Assembly: GCF_904848665.1 (NCBI RefSeq)
Contig: NZ_CAJHCQ010000008.1
Span: 1 to 64,000 of the forward strand
Direction of reading: 5' to 3'
DNA length: 64,000 nucleotides
Source of the DNA: Paraburkholderia hiiakae
Lineage (GTDB): Bacteria; Pseudomonadota; Gammaproteobacteria; Burkholderiales; Burkholderiaceae
This document shows positions 26,297-34,401 of this stretch, piece by piece. Numbering within the stretch: the first letter of the stretch is position 1; each line of letters opens with the position of its first letter. A model generated the notes under the pieces. That model made no database searches. It was not told the DNA's origin and saw only the letters and a list, made by a program, of their open reading frames with translations. The position numbers and the translations under genes were made by a program.

Positions 26297-27535
26297 TCAG
26301 CTCTTGATTGCCGTGGCGAAGGCCTTCTGCGCGTCTTCGGCCGACTGGTTCTTGTTCCAGAAGTTCGTGATGACATCCTGGAGCGCGCCCTGGACATCAG
26401 GCGGAATCAGCATTTCCGGATTCGGCAGTTGCCGCGACTTGTCCTTCATGATCGCCATGCCCTCCTTCGCGCAGATGTCGAAGCCCGAGGTGTCCACGTC
26501 CGGGCGAATCGGGATCGAGCCCTTGCGCTGGTTGAACGCGGCCTGCGGGCCCGGCGATGTCATCACCGTCGCCAGCAGTTGCTGTGCCTTGACCTGCTCG
26601 GGGTTGTCGGTCTTCGGGAACACGAACACGTCACCCGCGATCATGTACGGCGAATTCTTGAAACCGGGGAAGCATCCAAAGTCCTTGCCCGCCACCTGAT
26701 TCGCCGCCGAGAACTCGCCCTTGGCCCAGTCGCCCATGATCTGCATGCCCGCCTTGCCGGAAATCACGAGCGCCGTGGCGTCGTTCCAGTTGCGGCCGGG
26801 CGAGCCCGGATCGACGTAATTATGCAACCGCTTGAAGGTCGTGAGCACATTGCGGAACGCGGGCGAATTCACGGCGTTCGCGTCGCGGTCGCGGTAAACC
26901 TTCATGTAAAGATCGCGGTCCATGTCGGCGAAAATGGCGTCGAAGGTGATCTTCTCCTGCCACGCCTGGCCGCCCAACGCGAGCGGAATCACGCCAGCCG
27001 CCTTGAGCTTGTCCAGATCGCCGAAAAGTTCGTCGAAATTCTGCGGTTCACCCTTGATGCCGGCCTTCGCAAAAGCGGGCTTCGAATAGAAGAACCAGTC
27101 CTGCATATGGATGTTCACGGGCGTCGCGTAGTAATGCCCGTTGATCCGGATCGCGTTGACGATCGACTCGGGGAAAATGGCGCCCCAGTTCTCCTTCGTC
27201 GCGACCGCATCGACATTGTTCAGGAGTCCCTGGTCGATGAGGTCGTGAAACTGCTTGGACGTGTTGAACTGCGCGGCGGTGGGCGGATCGCCGCCCACGA
27301 TGCGGTTGATTGCCGTTGCGCGCGCCTGGTCCGCGCCGGCGATCGCATTGTCTATCCACTTGCCACCCGCCTGATCGTAGGCGAGCGCGAACTGCTTGAT
27401 CGCGGCCGACTCGCCGCCCGACGTCCACCAGTGAATCACGTTGGCCTTCAGCGGCTCCGCGGCGTTGGCCGCGAGTGCGCCGGCCAGCGCGAGAGCGGCC
27501 ACGATGCCGCGCAGAACGGGTGCGTTATGCTTCAT
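26297..27535 (-). CDS. gtsA: Carbohydrate ABC transporter substrate-binding protein (GtsA type)
   Basis: 412 residues from ATG 27535 with AGGAGACGCA upstream. A cleavable signal peptide ends LAANAAEPLKA. The mature start, NVIHWWTSGGESAAIKQFAL, is typical of glucose/mannose-type family 1 binding proteins, and VISGKAGMQIMGDWAKGEF is also conserved. It is periplasmic and determines specificity of the importer. It lies 217 bases after the beta-glucosidase gene on the same strand, so the cargo is probably glucose, or cellobiose or another beta-glucoside. Confidence 0.9.
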   Translation of the reverse strand: MKHNAPVLRGIVAALALAGALAANAAEPLKANVIHWWTSGGESAAIKQFALAYDQAGGKWIDNAIAGADQARATAINRIVGGDPPTAAQFNTSKQFHDLIDQGLLNNVDAVATKENWGAIFPESIVNAIRINGHYYATPVNIHMQDWFFYSKPAFAKAGIKGEPQNFDELFGDLDKLKAAGVIPLALGGQAWQEKITFDAIFADMDRDLYMKVYRDRDANAVNSPAFRNVLTTFKRLHNYVDPGSPGRNWNDATALVISGKAGMQIMGDWAKGEFSAANQVAGKDFGCFPGFKNSPYMIAGDVFVFPKTDNPEQVKAQQLLATVMTSPGPQAAFNQRKGSIPIRPDVDTSGFDICAKEGMAIMKDKSRQLPNPEMLIPPDVQGALQDVITNFWNKNQSAEDAQKAFATAIKS

Positions 27536-27752
27536 TGCGTCTCCTGTCGAGCCGGAGTCGGCGCGCCGCGCTTAAACCGGTCGTCCCGCGCGGGGCTCCG
27601 GTCGCTCCGGGTTGGTCTGCAAAAGCTTATGGTTGGAAGTTTCGCGGCCACGGCGCGTCTTGCGGCATGCCCGAGCGTCGCATGCCATGCCGTGGTTGTC
27701 ACGCTAGTTGTTGCCCTTGCCCGGGAACCCTGTGATGCGTCCTGAAACGCCC

Positions 27753-29156
27753 TCAAGCACCATCGAGCGCGCGCCGCTGCGCGATGAAATGCGCGATGAG
27801 TTCCGCACTGCGCTTGGGCGTGCGAACCTGCGTGTCGTAATCGACATGCACGACGCCAAAGCGCCGCTCATAGCCGAACGCCCATTCGAAGTTGTCGAGC
27901 AGCGACCACACGAAATAGCCGCGCACGTCCACGCCGGCCTTGATCGCGGCGTCCACGGCGGCCAGGTGGCGCTTGAGGAACGAGATACGCTGCGTGTCGT
28001 TCACCTCGCCGTCGCTCACGCGGTCGTCCGAGGCCATGCCGTTCTCGGTGATATAGATGGGCGGCAGGTTCTCATAGTTGCGCCCGAAACCAATCAGCAG
28101 GTCGCGCAGACCGTCGGGGTGAACCTCCCACCCCATCTGCGTGCGCTCGACGTCCTTCAGCGGCACTTCGACGAAGCCGTGCGCGCCATCGCTCTTCACG
28201 TTGGTGCGGAAGTAGTAGTTGATGCCGAGGAAATCGAGCGGCGCCGAGATGGTCTTCATGTCGCCTTCCAGCACGAGCGGCTCGGTGCCCGGCCACAACT
28301 CGAACAGCTCCTCTGGATACGCGCCCTTGAGCAGCGGATCGAGAATCCACGCGTTGTGCTGCACTTCGAAGCGGCGCGCGGCGCGCACATCTTCCGGCGA
28401 CGAGGAATCGGCCGTGCCGCGCCCCACGTTCGCGACGATCCCCTTGGTCGAGGCCGGATCGTTCGCGCGCAGCACGTTAGTGGCGAGGCCATGGCCGAGC
28501 AGCAGATGATGCATGGCCTGCGTGGCGTAGCGGCCGTTCGCGAGGCCCGGCGCGTGATGGCCGTTGCCGTAGCCGAGGTACGCCGAGCACCAGGGCTCGT
28601 TGAGCGTCATCCATGCGTCGACGAGGCCGGATAGTTCGCGGCTCATGAGATCCGCGTAATCAGCGAAACGGTAAGCGGTGTCGCGGTTGAGCCAGCCGCC
28701 GCGATCCTCCAGATGCTGCGGCAGGTCCCAGTGGTAGAGCGTGGCGAACGTGCGCACGCCCTTCTGCTTCAGGCGCTCCAGCAAACGCTTGTAGAACGCG
28801 ATGCCCTTGGCATTGGGGCGCCCCGCCTCGTCCATCACGCGCGGCCATGCAATCGAAAAGCGATACGCCTCGAAGTTGAGACTTTCGAGCAGGTCGAGAT
28901 CGGCCTCCCAGCGGTGATAGTGATCGCAGGCCACGGCACCCGTGTCGCCCGCGAGCACCTTGCCCGGCGTGGCGCTGAAGGTGTCCCAGATCGACGGCAA
29001 GCGGCCGTCTTCGTGGATCGCGCCTTCGATCTGATACGAAGCCGTGGCCGCGCCAAGAAGGAAGTCGCTGCGCCACAGTGCGGAGCTGGCGGGCGGAGTG
29101 AACGGATCGTCGGCAACTGCGGCGGCGGAATGCGGCAATGCGGTGTCCTGATTCAC
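27753..29156 (-). CDS. GH1 family beta-glucosidase
   Basis: 467 residues from GTG 29156 (MNQDTALPHSAAAVADDPFT), chosen because AGGAG lies just upstream; the frame is open to 29249. The GH1 start FLLGAATASYQIEGA is at 32-46. The acid/base glutamate is E187 in TLNEPW and the nucleophile is E371 in YITENG; both are intact. No signal peptide is seen, so it acts in the cytoplasm on imported or phosphate-free beta-glucosides. The family makes glucose from cellobiose and aryl-glucosides. It precedes the gts importer and is preceded by two LacI-type palindromes. Confidence 0.93.
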   Translation of the reverse strand: MNQDTALPHSAAAVADDPFTPPASSALWRSDFLLGAATASYQIEGAIHEDGRLPSIWDTFSATPGKVLAGDTGAVACDHYHRWEADLDLLESLNFEAYRFSIAWPRVMDEAGRPNAKGIAFYKRLLERLKQKGVRTFATLYHWDLPQHLEDRGGWLNRDTAYRFADYADLMSRELSGLVDAWMTLNEPWCSAYLGYGNGHHAPGLANGRYATQAMHHLLLGHGLATNVLRANDPASTKGIVANVGRGTADSSSPEDVRAARRFEVQHNAWILDPLLKGAYPEELFELWPGTEPLVLEGDMKTISAPLDFLGINYYFRTNVKSDGAHGFVEVPLKDVERTQMGWEVHPDGLRDLLIGFGRNYENLPPIYITENGMASDDRVSDGEVNDTQRISFLKRHLAAVDAAIKAGVDVRGYFVWSLLDNFEWAFGYERRFGVVHVDYDTQVRTPKRSAELIAHFIAQRRALDGA

Positions 29157-29215
29157 GAAATCTCCTGCGCGGGAATCACCGGCGTATGCGTTCTGGGCAG
29201 CCGGATCGGGTTGGA

Positions 29216-29245
29216 GTGGAAGCGCTTCCACAGCGCTTGAAGCGC
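29216..29245. promoter_or_regulatory. Two adjacent LacI-type operator palindromes
   Basis: GTGGAAGCGCTTCCAC (29216-29231) is a perfect 16-bp palindrome with the central GC typical of LacI-family sites. One base later GCGCTTGAAGCGC (29233-29245) is a second perfect dyad. Both lie 60-90 bases upstream of the beta-glucosidase start and probably bind the LacI protein encoded at the end of the operon. Confidence 0.75.
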
Positions 29246-29364
29246 ACAATAGCAGCGGCCAATTCCAACGGGCAATCGGGGTTTCTCTGGACGTTTGTAT
29301 GTAGTTGTTTCACATGTTTTCCGCACTACAGGGCTTTTTGGCTTGTAGCATGGCTACACTGGCG

Positions 29365-31041
29365 TCATACATTCGAGCGCGACTCCAGATCGGGACGCAC
29401 CGCCGCGAGTGCCTCGTGCAGCGTCGGGAAAATGTTCGCACGTCCCAGCACAGGGGTGATGCCGTGCCGATCCATGTCCGAAAGCAAGTAGCGGTTCACA
29501 CGCCCGAACATGACCTTCACGCCGCGCTCCGCGAGCGCCGAGCAAAGATCGATCACGGCGCGGCCCGCGGAATAATCGAGATCGGTGATTGCACCCGCAT
29601 CCACGACCACGCAATCTACCGGCGCCGGCGCCCGATCGATCAGCGCGCGCAGTTCGTCGACGAACAGGTGGTCGTTCGCATAGAACAGGTCCGCACCGAA
29701 GCGATAGACGATCAACCCAGGCGCCGTAAGCTGGCCGGCTTGCGCGGGCTCGGGCAGCCAGTGCCCCTCCTCGTTCGGCACGAGCACCATGGTGTGCGGC
29801 CGGTAGCTATGGCGCACGTGGCGCAGCAATGACAGGCCGATCGCGAGGAGGATGCCGTTTTCCACGCCGATCACGACAACGGCGAGCGCCGTGATCACTG
29901 CAAGCCGGAATTCGCCCGGACTTTCGCGGCGAATATCGATCAGTTGGCGAATGTTCACGAGCCCCACGGCAATCGTGAAGACGATCGCGGCCAGCACGCA
30001 GTGCGGCAGGTACTGCAGCAGGCGGCTGAAGAACAGCAACACGACGAGCACGACGCCTGCGAACACGAGTTGCGCGAACTGGCTGCGCGCGCCGGCCTGA
30101 TCGGCCATCGCTGTCTGCGTGAGGCTGCCGTTCACGACGAAAGCGCCGCTCAGTGAAGCCGCCGCATTGGCCGCCGCGAGACCGAGGAGATTGGCGTCCT
30201 CGTCGGTGCGCTCTGCGTAGCGCTCGGCAAACGCGCGGCTCGTGGCGGCGCTTTGCGCGACGATGATGACGAAGCACGAAGCCGCCACCTGCAGCAGGTC
30301 GATCATCTGGAACCAGTCCACCGCAGGGAAGCTCACGCGCGGCAATCCGCCTTCCACCGGGCCGATCACCGAAATCCCATGGCCTGCGAAGTTCAACGCG
30401 GCGCTCGCGGCGATGCTCCCCGCCACGGCGACGAGCGGTACGGGCCAGCGCGGCCGCACCTTCTTGAAGATCAGAATGGCGGCCACGACGGCCACTGCGA
30501 TGGCGAGCGTCGGCCAGTGGATAGCGGACAAATGCGTGGCGATCTGCTTGATCTGCAGGACCGTGCGGCGCGAATTCACGGTGATGCCCAGCATGTCGCC
30601 GAGCATCGCCACACCCACTTGCACGCCCACGCCCGTGAGAAAACCTGCGAGCACGGTGCGAGACAAAAAGTCCGCTAGAAAGCCGAGACGAAACACGCGT
30701 GCGATCAACAACATCACGGCCGTGAGCAAGGCGGTCATGCCCGCGAGCGCGACATATTCGGCGCTCGCGGGCGCAGCCATGGTCGTGAGGCGGCTCGCGA
30801 AAATGGTGGCCGTGGCGGAATCGGCGGCGACCACGAGGTGACGCGACGCGCCAAAGAGCGCGAACGCAACGAGCGGCAGAAAGCCCGTGTACAAACCGGT
30901 TACGGCAGGCATGCCCGCGATGCGCGCGTAGCCAAGCAGTTGCGGCACGTTCATCGAGGCAAGTTGCACACCGGCGAGCGCGTCGCGCAATGCAGACGCG
31001 CGAGAGAGCGGCCGCACGCCGCGAAACAGTTCAAACGCCAT
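29365..31041 (-). CDS. SulP family anion permease with STAS domain
   Basis: 558 residues from ATG 31041 (MAFELFRGVRPLSRASALRD) behind AAAGGAAGG; the longer frame to 31098 is less likely. The N-terminal part has the SulP signature region (GVQLASMNVPQLLGYARIAG, MPAVTGLYTGFLPLVAFALF) and about 11-14 spans with a conserved QSAATSRAFAERY. A cytoplasmic STAS domain begins near residue 430 (LIVYRFGADLFYANDHLFVD..VVVDAGAITDLDYSAGRAVI). The family carries sulfate, bicarbonate or dicarboxylates; the exact anion is not evident. It stands between the beta-glucosidase promoter and the spoVR terminator and is transcribed on its own. Confidence 0.9.
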   Translation of the reverse strand: MAFELFRGVRPLSRASALRDALAGVQLASMNVPQLLGYARIAGMPAVTGLYTGFLPLVAFALFGASRHLVVAADSATATIFASRLTTMAAPASAEYVALAGMTALLTAVMLLIARVFRLGFLADFLSRTVLAGFLTGVGVQVGVAMLGDMLGITVNSRRTVLQIKQIATHLSAIHWPTLAIAVAVVAAILIFKKVRPRWPVPLVAVAGSIAASAALNFAGHGISVIGPVEGGLPRVSFPAVDWFQMIDLLQVAASCFVIIVAQSAATSRAFAERYAERTDEDANLLGLAAANAAASLSGAFVVNGSLTQTAMADQAGARSQFAQLVFAGVVLVVLLFFSRLLQYLPHCVLAAIVFTIAVGLVNIRQLIDIRRESPGEFRLAVITALAVVVIGVENGILLAIGLSLLRHVRHSYRPHTMVLVPNEEGHWLPEPAQAGQLTAPGLIVYRFGADLFYANDHLFVDELRALIDRAPAPVDCVVVDAGAITDLDYSAGRAVIDLCSALAERGVKVMFGRVNRYLLSDMDRHGITPVLGRANIFPTLHEALAAVRPDLESRSNV

Positions 31042-31171
31042 TACGCCTTCCTTTCGAAATCCGCCTCTACGTGCGGTGTTTTTTTGCTGCGGGTTCACTG
31101 GCGCAGTATGTTAGCGCGCGTGGGCGTTCCAGTACGTGTTCGATTGCAACGTCGTTGCACGCACATCAATG

Positions 31172-31198
31172 AAAGAGGCCAGCCCGCAGGCTGGCCTC
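31172..31198 (-). terminator. Hairpin terminator after spoVR
   Basis: GAGGCCAGCC and GGCTGGCCTC form a perfect 10-bp stem with a CGCA loop. Reading the minus strand it lies about 40 bases past the spoVR stop and is followed by TTT. It is a strong stem with a short T run. Confidence 0.65.
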
Positions 31199-31236
31199 AT
31201 GACTTATACGCCCAAGCGCGTGACGCAGCGAGATGG

Positions 31237-32760
31237 CTATACCCGAATCGGCGGCGGCATATAACGGCATTCGTGGCGTTTTCGGACCGTGCCGTTCTCG
31301 TCCACACTTTCGAGGAACACGTCGAACTGCCAGAGGCGCGCCATGTGGCGCAGCACTTCTTCGGTGTCGCCCGAAAGATGACGGTTATCGCTCATGAAAT
31401 GACGCAGCGTGAGGCTGCGATCGCCGCGCGTGTTGACCGACCACACCTGGATATTCGGCTCGCGGTGATGCATGTCGTACTGCCGCGAAAGCGCCTGGCG
31501 CACGTACTGGTAGCCGCTATCGTCGTGGATGGCCGAGACTTCGAGCGCATCGCGCATGTCGTCGTCGAGCACGGAAAAGAGCCGCATTTCGCGGATCAGA
31601 TGCGGCGACAGATATTGCGCGATAAAACTCTCGTCCTTGAAGTTGCGCATCGCATAGTGCAGCGCCTTGAGCCATGGACTGCCTGCCAGTTCGGGGAACC
31701 ACTTGCGGTCCTCCTCCGTGGGGTTCTCGCAGATGCGGCGAATGTCGCTCATCATCGAAAACCCGAGCGCATACGGATTGATGCCGCTGTAATACGGCTT
31801 CGTCACCGGCGGCTGATAGATCACATTGCTATGCGAATGCAGGAACTCCATCATGAAGCCGTCTTCGAGCTTGCCCTGCGTATAGAGCGTGTTGAGCAGC
31901 GTGTAATGCCAGAACGTGGCCCAGCCTTCGTTCATGACCTGGGTTTGCCGCTGCGGGTAGAAGTACTGCCCGATCTTGCGCACGATGCGGATGACTTCCC
32001 GCTCCCACGGTTCGAGCAGCGGCGAGTTCTTTTCGGCGAAGTACAGCAGGTTTTCCTGCGGCTCCGGCGGAAAGCGCTCGTCGATTTCCTCGGCCACGGG
32101 CATTTGCTGCTTGGGCAGCGTGCGCCACAGCTCATTGACCTGGGACTGCAGATAAGCTTCGCGTTCCCGGCGCAGGGCAGCCTCGCGTTCGAGAGAAAGC
32201 TTTTGTGGCCGTTTGTAGCGATCCACCCCGTAATTCATGAGCGCGTGGCACGAGTCGAGCAACTCTTCCACGCGGTCCAGACCAAAACGCTCCTCGCATT
32301 CGGCGATGTAATTCTTCGCGTAGACGAGGTAGTCGATGATGGCGTGCGCATCCGTCCACAACCGGAACAGATAGTTGCCCTTGAAGAACGAGTTGTGCCC
32401 ATACGCGGCGTGCGCGATCACGAGCGCCTGCATCGTCATGGTGTTCTCTTCCATGAGATACGCAATGCAGGGATTGGAGTTGATGACGATCTCGTACGCG
32501 AGACCCATCTGGCCGCGGCGATAGCTCTTTTCGGTGGAGAGAAAATGCTTGCCGAACGACCAGTGGCGATAGTTCACCGGCATCCCGACGGACGCATAGG
32601 CGTCCATCATCTGCTCGGCGCTGATCAATTCGAGCTGGATTGGGTAGACGTCCAGTTCGTATTGCTCTGCAACATGCGAGATATGTGTGTCGTACTCCTC
32701 GATGAGTTCGAAGGTCCAGTCGGAGGGGCACGGCAACGGCCGTTTGTCGGCTACGTTCAT
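31237..32760 (-). CDS. spoVR: SpoVR family protein (YcgB-like)
   Basis: 507 residues from ATG 32760 (MNVADKRPLPCPSDWTFELI), which matches the usual family start and length (about 510). The frame also reaches ATG 32961, which overlaps the yeaH stop, but the 67 extra residues are a His/Glu/Arg-rich string that looks non-coding. Conserved blocks are present: YDTHISHVAEQYELDVYPIQ, INSNPCIAYLMEENTMTMQA, HNSFFKGNYLFRLWTDAHAI and MNEGWATFWHYTLLNTLY. The last contains a gluzincin-like His/Glu cluster, although no activity is established. It is the third gene of the prkA-yeaH-spoVR group, matching yeaGH and ycgB of E. coli, which are linked to stationary-phase and nitrogen-starvation stress. Confidence 0.93.
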   Translation of the reverse strand: MNVADKRPLPCPSDWTFELIEEYDTHISHVAEQYELDVYPIQLELISAEQMMDAYASVGMPVNYRHWSFGKHFLSTEKSYRRGQMGLAYEIVINSNPCIAYLMEENTMTMQALVIAHAAYGHNSFFKGNYLFRLWTDAHAIIDYLVYAKNYIAECEERFGLDRVEELLDSCHALMNYGVDRYKRPQKLSLEREAALRREREAYLQSQVNELWRTLPKQQMPVAEEIDERFPPEPQENLLYFAEKNSPLLEPWEREVIRIVRKIGQYFYPQRQTQVMNEGWATFWHYTLLNTLYTQGKLEDGFMMEFLHSHSNVIYQPPVTKPYYSGINPYALGFSMMSDIRRICENPTEEDRKWFPELAGSPWLKALHYAMRNFKDESFIAQYLSPHLIREMRLFSVLDDDMRDALEVSAIHDDSGYQYVRQALSRQYDMHHREPNIQVWSVNTRGDRSLTLRHFMSDNRHLSGDTEEVLRHMARLWQFDVFLESVDENGTVRKRHECRYMPPPIRV

Positions 32761-32957
32761 TTGCACTTCCCTTTGCTGGGCGAGCCCATGCTCCTTGTGG
32801 CGAGCAGCCCCGGCGGCATGTCCGGGCGCTTCGGCGTCTTCGCGATGACCGGGCTTGCGCTCGTCACCGTGTTCGCCATGATGCCCTTTTTCGTGGCCGC
32901 TCGTCTTCCGGCGCTCCGGCTGGTAGCCGCGCGCCTCATTGTGCAGGTGGCGTGTCG

Positions 32958-34226
32958 TCATGAGTGTTCCACCTGCTTTTCGAAAAGCTCCCGGAACACC
33001 GGGTAGATGTCCGCCGCGGTGTCGACTTTTTTCATCGCCAGATGCGGTTCGGTGAGGGCGAGCTGCGCGTATTCAAGCCAGAGGTTCTGTTCCTCCGGCG
33101 TCACCTGAATATACGCAAAATAGCGCACCTGAGTCAGTATGTCATCTGCAAGAATCTTGCGGCATTTGGGTGAATCGTCAGTCCAATTGTCGCCGTCCGA
33201 AGCCTGCGCGCCATAGATGTTCCAGTCGCTTGGCGAATAACGGTCCTCGATCACTTTTTTCATCAACTCCAGCGCGCTCGAGACAACCGTGCCGCCGCTT
33301 TCTGTGGAATGAAAGAAGGTGTCCTCGTCCACTTCTTCGGCGCGCGTGTGGTGGCGAATGAAGACCACCTCGATTTTTTCGTAATTGCGCTTGAGGAACA
33401 GGTACAGCAGGATGAAGAAGCGCTTGGACAAGTCCTTGCGCTGCTCGTCCATCGAGCCCGACACGTCCATGAGGCAGAACATCACGGCCTGGCTCGACGG
33501 TTGCGGCTGCTTCACGCGATTCACGTAACGCAGATCGAACGGGTCGATGAACGGAATGCGCCAGATGCGCCCGCGCAGGTGGTGAATCTGCTCTTCGAGC
33601 ACGGCGATTTCTTCGCGCCGGTCGGCCGGGTCGGCCTTGAGCGCTTCGAGTTGCTCTTCGAGTTCGTGCAGTTCGTTGACGAGCGGCGCACCGAGCGCGA
33701 TGCGCCGGCCGAGCGCACTGCGCAGCGACCGTACGACGTCGATATTGTTCGGCGTGCCCTCGGCAGCCCAGCCTGCGCGGATGCTTTTCCACGTGGGCAC
33801 GGCCATGAGATGGGTTTTGACGAGGCGAGGCAGTTCGAGGTCGTCGAAGAAGTACTGCATGAATTCTTCGCGCGAGAGTTCGAACACGAAGTCGTCCTGA
33901 CCTTCGCCCTCGTTGCTCGCCTGGCTGCCGCCACCGCCCCCACCGCCCTGTGGCCGTGGAATGCGGTCGCCGCGAATGTAGTCCTCGTTGCCAGGGTGAA
34001 CCATTTCGCGCTTGCCGCCGGGGCCGTGCCGGAACGACGGCTCCGCAATGTCTTTGCGCGGAATGGTGATGCTCTGGTTACTTTGTATGTCCTTGATGCT
34101 GCGGTCACGCACCGCTTCCGAAACGGCGTGACGAATATAGTTCTTCACGCGGCGCAAAAAGCGCTCGCGGTTAGCAATGCTCTTGTTCTTTCCGGCTAGC
34201 CTGCGGTCGATGATTTGATGAAGCAC
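32958..34226 (-). CDS. yeaH: YeaH/YhbH family protein (DUF444)
   Basis: 422 residues. The N-terminus MLHQIIDRRLAGKNKSIANR and RERFLRRVKNYIRHAV is the family signature. A glycine run (about residues 95-101) separates it from the conserved FELSREEFMQYFFDDLELPR. A von Willebrand-like domain follows with the metal-site motif MDVSGSMDE. The role is unknown, but the gene is co-inherited with PrkA kinase and SpoVR and probably acts with them in a stress response. It starts 175 bases after the prkA stop, and the spoVR start is 197 bases after its own stop. Confidence 0.93.
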   Translation of the reverse strand: MLHQIIDRRLAGKNKSIANRERFLRRVKNYIRHAVSEAVRDRSIKDIQSNQSITIPRKDIAEPSFRHGPGGKREMVHPGNEDYIRGDRIPRPQGGGGGGGSQASNEGEGQDDFVFELSREEFMQYFFDDLELPRLVKTHLMAVPTWKSIRAGWAAEGTPNNIDVVRSLRSALGRRIALGAPLVNELHELEEQLEALKADPADRREEIAVLEEQIHHLRGRIWRIPFIDPFDLRYVNRVKQPQPSSQAVMFCLMDVSGSMDEQRKDLSKRFFILLYLFLKRNYEKIEVVFIRHHTRAEEVDEDTFFHSTESGGTVVSSALELMKKVIEDRYSPSDWNIYGAQASDGDNWTDDSPKCRKILADDILTQVRYFAYIQVTPEEQNLWLEYAQLALTEPHLAMKKVDTAADIYPVFRELFEKQVEHS

Positions 34227-34401
34227 ATCCAGTCTCCCGCTCCAGTTGCGAATGGGCGAGGTGCGCAGTGTTCATTGCCGCGTCTGCCACCGTGCGTGCC
34301 GCGTTCACCCGCTCATGGCCACGCCGCCTGCGCCCCGCCGGGGATCCTTTTGCGCCGCCGCAAAACCGCGGCGACGCGCTCGGACGGTAAAGCCTCCTCG
34401 T

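Noticed and set aside
32761-32961. N-terminal extension of SpoVR starting at ATGA 32961
   Set aside because: The 67 residues are His/Glu/Arg-rich without similarity to the family; the MNVADKRPLP start gives the normal length.
30838-33006. Open frame of 722 codons on the plus strand
   Set aside because: It lies antisense to spoVR and the SulP gene, is full of Arg/His/Val typical of mirrored GC-rich frames, and lacks any family motif; spoVR on the other strand is clearly real.
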